DNA of 41,997 nt from Prosthecobacter vanneervenii (lineage in GTDB: Bacteria; Verrucomicrobiota; Verrucomicrobiia; Verrucomicrobiales; Verrucomicrobiaceae). Below the pieces are notes generated by a model. It ran no database searches and was not told the origin of the DNA. It saw only the letters and a program-made list of their open reading frames with translations. The position numbers and the translations under genes were made by a program. This document shows, piece by piece, positions 7,080 to 15,558 of this stretch. The stretch spans positions 1-41,997 of the forward strand of contig NZ_JACHIG010000021.1 of assembly GCF_014203095.1 (NCBI RefSeq). The letters are read 5' to 3'. Each line of letters opens with the position of its first letter. Positions within the stretch are counted from its first letter, which is position 1.

Positions 7080-7103
7080 TCATAAAATCTCATCTCGACC
7101 ATC

Positions 7104-7667
7104 ATGGAATCGCTAAAAAAATTCTTGCTTCCTGAGGCGCAGCCGTCCGTGGCCGCCGATGCCTTCATCGCCCAGGGGGCGGTGGTGCTGGGGGCGGTGG
7201 AACTGCATGAGCAGTCGAGCGTGTGGTATGGCTCGGTGCTGAGGGGAGACATCAACCGGATTGTGGTGGGGCCGCAGAGCAATGTGCAGGATGGAAGCGT
7301 GCTGCATGTGAGTGATGACTGCGCCTGTGTGCTGGGGGCGCGGGTGACGGTGGGGCACCGTGCGGTGGTGCATGCGTGCACCGTGGGGGACGAGGTGCTG
7401 GTGGGCATGGGGGCGATCATTCTGGACGGGGCGCAGATCGGGGCGAGAAGCATCATCGCTGCGGGGGCGCTGGTAACGAAGGGGACGGTGATACCGGAGG
7501 GCTCTCTGGTAATGGGCTCTCCGGCGCGAGTGGTGCGTGCCCTTTCCCAAGAGGAGCAGCAGGCTAACGCGAAGCTGGCGCTGAAGTATGTGGAGGTATC
7601 GCGGCGATATCTGGCGATGGGGCTGGGCGCCGGTGTGGTGAAGATCCCAGGAGAAGTCCAGGCCTAG
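7104..7667 (+). CDS. Gamma-carbonic anhydrase-like hexapeptide-repeat protein
   Basis: A 187-residue left-handed beta-helix protein of the YrdA/PaaY/gamma-carbonic anhydrase group. The RGD motif is at 47-49 (VLRGDINRI), followed by NVQDGSVLH, with likely metal ligands H68, H85 and H90; the GHxxxxH spacing matches the gamma-CA ligands. Repeating hexapeptide text runs on to the VMGSPARVVR loop, then a C-terminal alpha-helix. Family members include zinc or iron carbonic anhydrases and proteins of unclear activity, so CO2 hydration is likely but not certain. Divergent from HU; the BFN-domain gene follows after 55 bp. Confidence 0.88.
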   Translation: MESLKKFLLPEAQPSVAADAFIAQGAVVLGAVELHEQSSVWYGSVLRGDINRIVVGPQSNVQDGSVLHVSDDCACVLGARVTVGHRAVVHACTVGDEVLVGMGAIILDGAQIGARSIIAAGALVTKGTVIPEGSLVMGSPARVVRALSQEEQQANAKLALKYVEVSRRYLAMGLGAGVVKIPGEVQA

Positions 7668-7722
7668 AAAAACGCAGCCTGCGTGTTGCCAGCGGGCGGC
7701 GGGCGGCTTTTAATAGATCGTC

Positions 7723-8367
7723 ATGAACAAGGATGTCATCGAAGTGCAGGTGAGGGCGGTGCTGCCGCTAGAGGGCAGCTTTGCCGTATTCCTGGGGAAT
7801 GAGACGAAGGTCTTTGTGATCTACATCGATGAGTCCGTGGGCACCGCGATCTCCATGTTTATGCGAGGGGTTTCCAAAGAGAGACCGCTGACGCATGATC
7901 TTGTGGGGCATCTGCTGCTGGCCTTTGGCGCGAAGGTGGAGCGAGTGGTGATCAACAACATCAACGGCAGCGTCTTCCACGCGAGGCTGATCATCTCCGC
8001 CGAGAATGAACTGCATACGACGCGCAAGGTGATCGAGCTGGATGCACGGCCGAGCGACAGCATCGCGATGGCAGTGCAGCAGGGAGCGCCGATCTTTGTG
8101 GCCAAGTCCGTGTGGGATACGGTGGAAGATGTGAGCGAGACGCTGGCGCAGATCGAGAAGAAGGGGCTGCAGGCGCAGCAGGCGGCGGAGGCATCTTCTG
8201 AAGAAGAGGAGGATGACGAGGACGACATCGACGAATTCAGCGATGAAGACATCGATACGATTGCGGGGATCGAACCCGAGGAGAAGGAAGATGACGAGTA
8301 CGATGATGGTTTTGGCGGAGATGATGACGATGAGGAAGGTGAGGAGTGGAAGAAGGCGGATGGGTAG
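7723..8367 (+). CDS. Bifunctional nuclease (BFN/DUF151) domain protein with acidic tail
   Basis: A 214-residue protein. Residues about 1-135 form a BFN (DUF151) domain: EVQVRAVLPLEGSFAVFLGN, then RPLTHDLVGHLL, and the hallmark IELDARPSDSIAMAVQQGAPIF written here in two parts, IELDARPSDSIAMAV and QQGAPIFVA. Plant and some bacterial members have been described as nucleases acting on DNA and RNA. Residues after about 152 are an extremely acidic Glu/Asp tail with few other residues. This tail is absent from minimal members and may bind basic partners or lower nucleic-acid affinity; that is inference. Same strand as the preceding gene, 55 bp downstream. Confidence 0.88.
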   Translation: MNKDVIEVQVRAVLPLEGSFAVFLGNETKVFVIYIDESVGTAISMFMRGVSKERPLTHDLVGHLLLAFGAKVERVVINNINGSVFHARLIISAENELHTTRKVIELDARPSDSIAMAVQQGAPIFVAKSVWDTVEDVSETLAQIEKKGLQAQQAAEASSEEEEDDEDDIDEFSDEDIDTIAGIEPEEKEDDEYDDGFGGDDDDEEGEEWKKADG

Positions 8368-8485
8368 CTGGATGCTGCAGCATGCGCGAACGCCTTTTCT
8401 GCTGCGGAGAGGCGGAGAAACGCTGCTGGTGAAAACGGCGCGCGAAGACGGCGCTGGGTTTGCTTCCCAGGATGAGATGCGGCAA

Positions 8486-8548
8486 CCCAGGGTTGCCTCG
8501 CTCAGCCTCGGCTAACCCTGGGCTCAACTACACAACCCCTTTGGGGTT
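8486..8548. repeat. Paired hairpins CCCAGGGTT and AACCCC
   Basis: A 9-bp stem CCCAGGGTT/AACCCTGGG (8486-8494 with 8514-8522, 19-nt loop) is followed by AACCCC-TTT-GGGGTT (8534-8548). Paired motifs of this style are familiar from intergenic DNA of Verrucomicrobia and Planctomycetes, but I have only this copy in view. No T run follows, so it is not a standard terminator. Confidence 0.6.
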
Positions 8549-8624
8549 GGTGCGAAGAATGGGGCTTGCGACAAAAGAGAGACCTGTGTTCAACAGAATG
8601 TGGCATCATCTTTGGATGATACTA

Positions 8625-9009
8625 ATACCACGAGTCCTTGAAAACGGGTCTACAATTCAGTCGCCGCAGGCATGGAGTGCGTCTGGATTTGGAGTGCGGT
8701 CGCGCAGATGCAAGGCGCAGGCCTGCATCGGAGCCACCGCATTCGCGGGGTCGTGAAGGTTCTTTGGCCTCAGCCAGCTGTCCGGCCTGCGGAAAGCGGT
8801 AGCTTCGTTCGTTCCTCACTGCGCGACCGCACTCCAAATGGGACGCTGTGCTTTCACGCCCCAGAACCTGCGGTACGCTCATGCACTTACGGGCTATCGC
8901 CACACCCATCCCACGATCCAAGATAGCGGACCAGCCATTCCGCTTTTTATCCGAGGAAGACTCTGAGTCTGTGATCCTGTTCAGACTCGTTTTCAACTGC
9001 CAGTGGTAT
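8625..9009. mobile_element. Candidate non-autonomous element with nested inverted repeats
   Basis: The ends 8625-8651 and 8983-9009 are imperfect inverted repeats with 21 of 27 positions matching; both contain GTTTTCAA and GTGGTAT in the same outward orientation. Inside lies a perfect 21-bp inverted pair starting ATTTGGAGTGCGGTCGCGCA (8687-8707 with 8819-8839). No target-site duplication is evident and there is no internal gene. The structure suggests a MITE-like or REP-type element, but with one copy visible this is only a candidate. Confidence 0.4.
8687..8839. repeat. Perfect 21-bp inverted repeat
   Basis: 8687-8707 and 8819-8839 are exact reverse complements over 21 bp, separated by 111 bp, and the match ends sharply on both outer sides (G in both cases). 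The inner part holds no gene. As RNA it could form a long stem, and as DNA it could be a cruciform or transposition end pair. Confidence 0.8.
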
Positions 9010-9018
9010 AAAAGCCTT

Positions 9019-11337
9019 TCACCGACCTGTCAGGGCGGCGCGGAGCTGGAGGGCTTCGCCGTAGCCGGGGGCGATGGTGAGGGCGCGGTCGAGGGCGGCG
9101 ATGGCTTCCGGGCGGCGGTTGTGCTGGGCGAGGATGGTGGCGCGGGCGTAGGGGATGCCGGGGTCGCGGGGATTGGCGAGTTCGCCACGCTGGAGGGCTT
9201 CGAGGGCTCCGGGGATGTCTCCCTGGCTGTTTTTGGCGAGGCCGAGATTGTACCAAGCGCGAGAGAGGCCGGGGTCGAGACGGGTGGCCTCCTGCAGTGA
9301 GTGGATGACGGCGGGCATGTCGCCGGATTCGCTGAGAGCGAGGCCGAGCTCGTAGTGGTATTCGGCGTGATTGGGGGCGAGCTTGATGGCGTCCCGCAGC
9401 TTGCCGATGGCGAGCGGGGTCTGGCCGGTGGAGCTGTACATGAGGGCCAAGTCGTGGTGGAAGGGGGGAGAGTTGGGATCCCAGCGGATGGCGGTTTCCA
9501 TGTGCTGGATGGCGGAGGTGACATTGCGCCGGGCGTGCTCAAACTGAGCGAGCTGCATCTGGCCGCTGGGCTGGTCGGCGTTCCAGTTGAGCATGTGCTG
9601 AAGGTCCAGGCCGGCGGCGGAGTCGAGGTGCAGGCTTTCACGCAGGGCCCAGGCGGCGGTGACGCGGACACCGCGAACTTTGTCGTTCAAGAGGGGCTCT
9701 ATGGCTTTGCGGACCGAGCCTTCCTGCAGCATGGGTTCAAGGGTACGGACAGCGCTTTCGCGCACAAGAGGGTGGGTGTGCTGGAGCTGGGCGAGGACGG
9801 CGCTCTGGACGGAGGGCTGGTCGATCCAGCGGTCAAGCAGGAGCGTGGCGCTGGCTTTCCAGTGGGGGATTTCATCGCTGCCGAGCAGGGCCACGAGGCC
9901 CTCGCGGGCTTCGTCATTCCCCTGACGAGCTTTGGCGATGAGAGTGGCGCGGGTGCGAGTGCGGCGATCCATTTTAGGGCCCCACCACTTCTGCGTGGCC
10001 TCAAGAGCCCAGTCGGTGGACTTGTCGGTGTGGCATTTGTTGCAGGCGTTGGGGATGCTGAACTGCTTGGTGAGCAGCGGGTCGGGGATGGTGAAGCCGT
10101 GGTCATGGCGCGGGTGGCGCTGCATGTAAACGGTCTGCGGCATGTGGCAGTTGACGCACTGATTGCCGGTGCTGGCTGTCTGATGAAAGCTGTGGGCCTC
10201 CGGCATGATGGGCGGGGCATTGGGGAAGCCGCCCGGGGTGTGGCAGCGCATGCAGAGCTGATTGCCGGGGAGGATGATCTTCATGCTGTGCATGTCGTGG
10301 CAGTCCATGCAACGCACGCCGGCATTGTGCATGCGGCTGCTGAGGAAGCTGCTGAACTCATAGTTTTCATCCCGGATCTGGCCGTCTGGGAAGAAGGTGT
10401 CTGACTGGTCGGTGATGGTGAGGTGGTAGTGGTCCCAGAAGGATTCGCCGGGAACGAAGTCGCCGGTGATTTCGCCACGGCGGGCGTGGCAGCCAGCGCA
10501 GTTGTCGATGTGCTGGTCGCGGGTCCACTTGGTGAGAGTGGGATCGCCCTTGGTGCCCCGGTGTTCGTGCTGCCAGGTGTTGTGCGCTTTCATGGGGCCG
10601 TGGCAGGCTTCGCAGCTGACGGACATCTCGGCCATGGTGGTGCGGTAGCCATCGGTTTTGGCGTCGTAGTTTTTCCGCAGGCGGGTGTTGTGGCAGGTGG
10701 CGCACATCTGGTTCCAGACCATGCCGCGCCCGGTCCAGTGGCCCCATTCGCCGGGCTTGCGGTCTTCGTGGCCATAGACATTGAACCACTCATTTTTGTG
10801 CGGGTCGAGGCAGGCCTCCATGGCCTGGAGGCGGCCGTCGCCACCCGAAACCAGGAACTGGCGCAGCGGGTCGTGGCCGATGACGCGCTCCACACGATAA
10901 GGGGTGATCTTGTCGCCGAAGCCGAGGGCTACGAGCTCGTAGTCGGAGCCGGTTTTGCGCGTCTCGGTAGTCTGGGTGCCGTGCTGGAAAGTGCGGCTGG
11001 GAACGAAGGCGGGGTCGTCGAGCTTTGAGTCTGGTTTGCGCTCGGCGAGGCCGTGGTGGGAGCCCTGCCATTTGGCGAACTGGTCGGCGTGGCATTCGCG
11101 GCAGCTCTGGGAGCCGGCGTATTGGGAGAAGGTGGTCTTCTCGTCCGGCATGGCGTAGGGGGCGGCCTTGGCAAGAGAGATGGTGACCGGAGCGACGGGC
11201 AGCTGGGTGTATTTTTTCTGAGGCCAGAGCGCCCAAGCGATGAGGGCCACCACTGCCGCGCCCAAACCGCCTATCCACAAGCCAGCCTTCCACGAGGACT
11301 CGGGTGGCTGGGAGGAGGGCGGGGTGTTGTTCTTCAT
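9019..11337 (-). CDS. Octaheme c-type cytochrome with HEAT and TPR repeats
   Basis: A 772-residue membrane-anchored multiheme protein. One transmembrane segment (about 18-38, GLWIGGLGAAVVALIAWALW) is followed by a periplasmic region with eight CxxCH haem c sites, beginning at C79, C212, C242, C280, C343, C362, C394 and C432. HEAT-like helices (about 460-570) and then TPR units (about 590-770, for example LALMYSSTGQTPLAIGKLRD) follow. The haem part resembles NrfA/cytochrome c554-type multiheme proteins; no substrate can be assigned. Likely an electron carrier or reductase anchored outside the cytoplasmic membrane with a protein-interaction tail. It starts 51 bp after the OmpA-like gene stop on the same strand, and the M23 gene lies before that, suggesting one transcript. 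Confidence 0.9.
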   Translation of the reverse strand: MKNNTPPSSQPPESSWKAGLWIGGLGAAVVALIAWALWPQKKYTQLPVAPVTISLAKAAPYAMPDEKTTFSQYAGSQSCRECHADQFAKWQGSHHGLAERKPDSKLDDPAFVPSRTFQHGTQTTETRKTGSDYELVALGFGDKITPYRVERVIGHDPLRQFLVSGGDGRLQAMEACLDPHKNEWFNVYGHEDRKPGEWGHWTGRGMVWNQMCATCHNTRLRKNYDAKTDGYRTTMAEMSVSCEACHGPMKAHNTWQHEHRGTKGDPTLTKWTRDQHIDNCAGCHARRGEITGDFVPGESFWDHYHLTITDQSDTFFPDGQIRDENYEFSSFLSSRMHNAGVRCMDCHDMHSMKIILPGNQLCMRCHTPGGFPNAPPIMPEAHSFHQTASTGNQCVNCHMPQTVYMQRHPRHDHGFTIPDPLLTKQFSIPNACNKCHTDKSTDWALEATQKWWGPKMDRRTRTRATLIAKARQGNDEAREGLVALLGSDEIPHWKASATLLLDRWIDQPSVQSAVLAQLQHTHPLVRESAVRTLEPMLQEGSVRKAIEPLLNDKVRGVRVTAAWALRESLHLDSAAGLDLQHMLNWNADQPSGQMQLAQFEHARRNVTSAIQHMETAIRWDPNSPPFHHDLALMYSSTGQTPLAIGKLRDAIKLAPNHAEYHYELGLALSESGDMPAVIHSLQEATRLDPGLSRAWYNLGLAKNSQGDIPGALEALQRGELANPRDPGIPYARATILAQHNRRPEAIAALDRALTIAPGYGEALQLRAALTGR

Positions 11338-11388
11338 GCGTGCGCCAGACTAGGCGGACGCGATAACGCTGCAAGGCGTGGCAAAGAA

Positions 11389-12900
11389 TCAGAAATCCAG
11401 ATAGATCTCCGCGCGGCGGTTGTGGCTGCGACCTTCGGGGTCGTCCGTGCCGTCCGACTTCTTGTTGGGGCTGAGAGGCTGGGCTTTGCCGAGGCCGGTG
11501 GTCTCCACCTGATCGGCTGGCACGCCGAGGGCGGCGAGCTGCTTTTTGACCGCTTCGGCGCGATCACGAGAGAGGCGGATATTGTAGTCATCCGCGCCTT
11601 TTTCGTCGGTGTGACCGGCGATGCGGAGTTTTTTGGAGGGGTCCGCCTTCATGAGGGCGGAGATGACTTCGAGCTGCTTTTGCGCGCGAGGGTGAAGCTC
11701 GGCGCGGTCGTACTCAAAGTAGAGGGCAAGGGATTCGCCGCCTTTGGGGTTCTTGACGATGGGAGTGTAGGGGACGCCGAGCTTGGAGGCGCTTTTGGCG
11801 AAGGAGCCGAGGATGTCCGAGAGATTGAGACCGGCGACTTTCCAGGGCTGGGCGATGTCGGCGCGCTTGAGTTCGACGCCGAACTCGGTGTTTTGCTGAA
11901 GTGATTCTGACTGAACCTGGGCGATGACCCAGGAGACTTCGGGGTTGGCGATGGTGACGATGAGCGGCTTGGCAGGGTTGAGGGCATACTGGCCTTCCTC
12001 GAACACGATGCAGAGGCCCACGAGGCGCTCGGCGGGGACTTTTTTCTCATCCACATAGGCGCGTGCGGCGGCGAAGTCGTGCTTGAGCAGGAGGCGGACG
12101 AAGTCGCTGGCGAAGGCGAGGGCGTCAGTGCCGTCGTCCACACCGAAGATCGGCTTCATGGGGGCGGCGGCTGTGGCGGGAGAGCCTGGAGTGGCGGACG
12201 CTGCGGGGGGAGCTGCGGGCGCGGGCATGGGGGCTGCGGCGATGGCGCTGCTCATGGCCTTGGGGAGGGTGGCCTTGGCGACCTTCCAGCCCATGCGTTC
12301 GTCGCGTTCCAGATCGAGCTGAATGCGCACGGTTTCCTGAGAGCCGGGCATGACGAAGGGGAGGGCGATGCGGGTGCGGTCCTCGACGAGACCGAGGAGC
12401 TCGGCCTGATCTTCGCCAGCAGGTTTGTAACCCATGGAGGCGAGTTTTTCGAAGAGTTTGGCGACGCTTTCTGACTGCTCAGCGTCTGAGGTGGAGGCCA
12501 GTTTGCCTGCGGTGGCGAAATCTCCGGTGGAGAGGCTGCGCATGAGCTGCCTGCCGAGATCCAGGGGGCGGGCAAAGGCAAAGGCGGGCGGGGCGGGCTT
12601 GGGAGGTGGAGGCGGGGGAGCGGGCGGCGGAGTGACCGGGGTGGAGGGAGAGGTGGTCTTGGCTGCTTCCGGGGCTGCCTTGGCGGCGGCTACAGCGGCT
12701 GTTTTCTCCGCAGCTTTGGCCGAGGCATCCTTCTGGGCCTCCATTTTCTTTTTGGTGAAGAGGAAGAAAATAGCGGTGCTGAGCGCGAGGGCGGCAACGA
12801 CGATGAGAACAGGCACGAGACTGCCGCCGAAAACGGAGCGGACAGAGTGAGAGCGGGGCGGGATATGCATAGCCGGGAGTAAGCTGTCCAGTGACAGCAT
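11389..12900 (-). CDS. OmpA-like peptidoglycan-binding protein with N-terminal membrane anchor
   Basis: A 503-residue protein. A transmembrane segment (about 29-48, VPVLIVVAALALSTAIFFLF) is followed by a Lys/Ala-rich and then Pro-rich linker, a middle region of unknown fold, and a C-terminal OmpA domain (about 389-503). That domain has LYFEYDRAELHP, the peptidoglycan-binding signature GHTDEKGADDYNIRLSRDRA (429-448) and NRRAEI near the end. It probably links the envelope to murein. The start could instead be the Met at codon 11 (12870); neither has a clear ribosome-binding site. Same strand and closely spaced with the M23 gene upstream (58 bp) and the cytochrome gene downstream (51 bp). Confidence 0.85.
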   Translation of the reverse strand: MLSLDSLLPAMHIPPRSHSVRSVFGGSLVPVLIVVAALALSTAIFFLFTKKKMEAQKDASAKAAEKTAAVAAAKAAPEAAKTTSPSTPVTPPPAPPPPPPKPAPPAFAFARPLDLGRQLMRSLSTGDFATAGKLASTSDAEQSESVAKLFEKLASMGYKPAGEDQAELLGLVEDRTRIALPFVMPGSQETVRIQLDLERDERMGWKVAKATLPKAMSSAIAAAPMPAPAAPPAASATPGSPATAAAPMKPIFGVDDGTDALAFASDFVRLLLKHDFAAARAYVDEKKVPAERLVGLCIVFEEGQYALNPAKPLIVTIANPEVSWVIAQVQSESLQQNTEFGVELKRADIAQPWKVAGLNLSDILGSFAKSASKLGVPYTPIVKNPKGGESLALYFEYDRAELHPRAQKQLEVISALMKADPSKKLRIAGHTDEKGADDYNIRLSRDRAEAVKKQLAALGVPADQVETTGLGKAQPLSPNKKSDGTDDPEGRSHNRRAEIYLDF

Positions 12901-12958
12901 TTAAGATGCCACCACGGGGGGTGATGAATCAAGGCCTATTATGCTGTCCAGCAACCGC

Positions 12959-13813
12959 TCAGCGCTTGTCCTCAGTGCCTTCTGTGGTCTGCCCAGAACG
13001 CATTTTGGCTTTGAGGCGCGACCAGAAATCGTCTTCGGGCTTGGACTCGCCTTTGGAAGAGTCGGTGCCACCCTTGAAAGCAGGAACATCCACGCTGGCG
13101 GTGCGGGCGCCATCGCTGCCCACATCTGCCAAAGCACGGCCATAGGGGGCGAAGTTGTTCACCGGCACGTCGTATTTCTGCATGCTGGAAGGCAGGGCGC
13201 GGCGGGCATTGATGAAGGCTGTGGGGCTGTAGTAGTTGGAGGAATCCCTGGCGAACTGGGAGCGGTTCATGCCGATGTGGAGATTCTTGCGTACCTCGAA
13301 GTGGAGGTGAACGGGGTACATGCCATTATTACCGCCCATGGTGCCGACGAGCTGGCCTTTCTCCACGAGTTGGTGGAGTTTTACCTTCCGCTCATGGAGA
13401 TGAGCGTAGAGGGAGTCCACCATGGCGACCTTGCCATCAGCCTCGCGGAAGATGTGGCGTACGAGGATGCAATTTCCCCAGCCGACGCCGATGTTTTCGG
13501 AGAAAATCACCACGCCACGGCCCATGGCATAAATCGGCACGCCGAGGTCGGTGTCGCCCCCGCCGCGTCCGTTCCAGTCTTCGCCGAGGTGGCCGTTGGG
13601 CCAGTAGCCGCGGGCTTTGTAGAAGCCGTCGGCGTCAGGTTTTCCGACTGGGAAGTCAAAGCCATCGGCCAGACGCACGCGGATGGTGGAGCCAGCCTGG
13701 GCGGCGGCATCGGCTACCCAGCAGAGCAAGGCACAGGCGCACAGGAGCGCTGACCACACCATGGAAGGGCGGTCGGGCAATGTGGATGGTCTGGAATGAG
13801 CACTGGCTGGCAT
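12959..13813 (-). CDS. Secreted M23 (LytM-like) metalloendopeptidase
   Basis: A 284-residue protein with a signal peptide (about 18-40, MVWSALLCACALLCWVADAA) and an M23 domain. Zinc-site residues are H75 and D79 in NGHLGEDW and the H-L-H of VHLHFEVR (169-171); YAHLH (136-140) holds the additional catalytic histidine. It should cleave peptide cross-links in peptidoglycan or regulate another hydrolase. The first Met (13813) adds 17 residues before the signal peptide; the Met at 13762 is an equally good start. The last ten residues, QTTEGTEDKR, are encoded by CGCAGAG/CACAGAG-type repeat sequence like that between genes here, so the C-terminus probably grew by read-in to a repeat. It is followed closely by the OmpA-like gene. 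Confidence 0.87.
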   Translation of the reverse strand: MPASAHSRPSTLPDRPSMVWSALLCACALLCWVADAAAQAGSTIRVRLADGFDFPVGKPDADGFYKARGYWPNGHLGEDWNGRGGGDTDLGVPIYAMGRGVVIFSENIGVGWGNCILVRHIFREADGKVAMVDSLYAHLHERKVKLHQLVEKGQLVGTMGGNNGMYPVHLHFEVRKNLHIGMNRSQFARDSSNYYSPTAFINARRALPSSMQKYDVPVNNFAPYGRALADVGSDGARTASVDVPAFKGGTDSSKGESKPEDDFWSRLKAKMRSGQTTEGTEDKR

Positions 13814-14070
13814 GCCGAGGGGGAAACGAAGCTAGTCCAAATCGTGGCAAAGGCCAGCCTGAAAACCGCCGCAGGGAAGAGATTGGCGGAGTGTGACGAA
13901 ATTATCATGTTCTATGGACTGACTAAAGCGTCGGGGGCTTGCAAACTGTGCTGACCGCCTGATTGTAACGACCGGCACACGCCCAATCCTCCCCGTCAAC
14001 CATGCCATGACCGAAGGAGCGGGCTGGCAGCCCGTATCACTTCAGACCTTCCACATCCCCCATTTACGAC
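13814..14070. other. Divergent promoter gap with small hairpin
   Basis: The 257 bp between the M23 gene (minus) and uppP (plus) must hold the promoters of both. I see no clear -35/-10 pair. A hairpin CGGGCT-GGC-AGCCCG at 14020-14034 lies about 36 bp before the uppP start and may sit in its leader. Confidence 0.4.
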
Positions 14071-14874
14071 ATGCCTGACTGGCTCGCGATCATACTTCTA
14101 GGCATCATTGAAGGTGTCACCGAATTCCTGCCCATCTCCTCCACAGGGCACCTGCTGATACCGCAAAATCTGCACTGGCTGCCGCAGAAGAGCGAACTTT
14201 TCAACGTGGTGATCCAGAGCGGTGCGGTGTTGGCGGTGCTGGCGGTCTTCACCCAGCGGCTGAAGCATTTGGCAACCACTCTGGGTGATCCCTCGACACG
14301 GTCTTACCTGGCCAAGCTGTTTGTGTCGTTTTTCATCACTGCCGTGGGTGGTCTGGTGATCAAAAAGCTGAACATCAAGCTGCCGGAGACGGTGCCGCCG
14401 GTGGCGTGGGCGACTTTCATTGGAGGAATTATCATCCTGGTGCTGGAATTTCTGCACAAGGACAAGAAGGGAACGGCGGAGATCACGTGGGCGGTGGTGG
14501 TGGCGGTGGCGCTGGCGCAGCTGCTGGCGGCGGTGTTTCCGGGAACCTCGCGCTCCGGCGCGAGCATCCTGATGGCGCTGGCGTTTGGGGTGTCCCGACC
14601 TGCGGCCACGGAGTTTTCATTTTTGCTGGGCATTCCGACGCTGATGGCCGCTGGGGCTTTCAAAGTGCTGTCCGCGATCAAGGATGGCGAGGCCGGTGGG
14701 GAAGACTGGGCGATGGTGGCACTGGGGACGGTGGTGGCCGCCGTGTCCGCCTTCATTGTGGTGAAGTGGCTGATCCGTTTTGTGCAGGGGCACACCTTCA
14801 ACGGCTTTGCGTGGTACCGGATCGTGATGGGCGGCGCACTGCTGGCCTGGGTATACACCGGAGGAGGGAACTGA
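14071..14874 (+). CDS. uppP: Undecaprenyl-diphosphatase UppP/BacA
   Basis: A 267-residue integral membrane enzyme that dephosphorylates undecaprenyl pyrophosphate to regenerate the lipid carrier for peptidoglycan and other wall polymers. Both family signatures are present: EGVTEFLPISSTGHL (14-28) with its conserved Glu and Ser residues, and PGTSRSG (157-163) with the catalytic Arg. Multiple hydrophobic helices span the rest, and the length is typical. The DUF2062 gene starts 2 bp after the stop, so the two are almost certainly cotranscribed and translationally coupled. Confidence 0.96.
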   Translation: MPDWLAIILLGIIEGVTEFLPISSTGHLLIPQNLHWLPQKSELFNVVIQSGAVLAVLAVFTQRLKHLATTLGDPSTRSYLAKLFVSFFITAVGGLVIKKLNIKLPETVPPVAWATFIGGIIILVLEFLHKDKKGTAEITWAVVVAVALAQLLAAVFPGTSRSGASILMALAFGVSRPAATEFSFLLGIPTLMAAGAFKVLSAIKDGEAGGEDWAMVALGTVVAAVSAFIVVKWLIRFVQGHTFNGFAWYRIVMGGALLAWVYTGGGN

Positions 14875-14876
14875 GC

Positions 14877-15458
14877 ATGTTTGCGATTGCCAGAGGGTGG
14901 TTTCGCCGCTCGGTTTTTAAAACGATCCGGTTTCTCAAGCACCCGCGCAAGCTGAGGCAGAGCCCGGCGATGCGCTGGTTTGCGCGGCACTTTCTGGACA
15001 AGAGGGTGTGGAAACCGACGCAGCACACGCTCTCCGGCGGGATGGCGGTGGGGATGTTTGTGACGCTGCAGCTGCTGCCGATCCAGATGCCGACGGCGAC
15101 GGTGCTCTCGGCGATTTTCCGGGTGAACATCCCGATCTCGATCGCGCTTTGCTGGGTGAGCAATCCTGTGACGGTGCCGTTCATGGCGTGGCTGGAGTAT
15201 GCGATCGGGAAATGGTTTTTGTCCCTCTACACGACGGTGCCGACCTCACCGTTTCCGACGCAGCTGCCGGATTCGATGGTGGACGCGTGGATCGTGCTCA
15301 AGGAGCATGCGCCGGTGATGCTGATGGGGGGGATCATCCTGGGGGCAGTGGTGGCGTTCTTGAGCTACATCATCACGTGGGGATGCTGGGAGATCGGATT
15401 GCGGATGGAGATGGCAAAGAAGCTGCGTGAGGCCAAGGCGGCCGCTGTGAGAGCGTGA
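14877..15458 (+). CDS. DUF2062 membrane protein
   Basis: A 193-residue protein of the DUF2062 family: a basic N-terminal stretch (FRRSVFKTIRFLKHPRKLR), then SGGMAVGMFVTLQLLPIQMP, a second hydrophobic span around NIPISIALCWVSNPVTVPF, and a third near MLMGGIILGAVVAFLSYII. The function is not established; members occur beside lipid or envelope enzymes. The ATG at 14877 was chosen because a strong ribosome-binding site, GGAGGAGGGA (14860-14869), precedes it at good spacing and the family starts here; the frame stays open far upstream only as a shadow of uppP. It starts 2 bp after the uppP stop. Confidence 0.85.
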   Translation: MFAIARGWFRRSVFKTIRFLKHPRKLRQSPAMRWFARHFLDKRVWKPTQHTLSGGMAVGMFVTLQLLPIQMPTATVLSAIFRVNIPISIALCWVSNPVTVPFMAWLEYAIGKWFLSLYTTVPTSPFPTQLPDSMVDAWIVLKEHAPVMLMGGIILGAVVAFLSYIITWGCWEIGLRMEMAKKLREAKAAAVRA

Positions 15459-15558
15459 GGCCACGGGAAATGAATGCTTTTTTGCGCTGTCGCAGGTGCG
15501 AAAAACCTTGTTCCTGCGGGCGCTTTGCGTTCTCATCCGGGCAGACGAACAATCACTC

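Larger units (their letters stand above)
8368..9018. other. 650-bp gap rich in inverted repeats, no gene
   Basis: No convincing gene on either strand. It contains a palindrome near the start (ATGCTGCAGCAT), paired hairpins at 8486-8548, a perfect 21-bp inverted repeat (8687-8707 with 8819-8839) nested in an imperfect 27-bp inverted repeat (8625-8651 with 8983-9009), and a 30-nt copy (8890-8919) of a segment at 2971-3000. It separates the plus-strand BFN gene from the convergent cytochrome gene. Confidence 0.65.

Noticed and set aside
6985..7083. N-terminal extension of HU by 33 residues
   Set aside because: The HU family starts at MNKAQLIDAVQ, and the extension has no similarity and covers a likely promoter.
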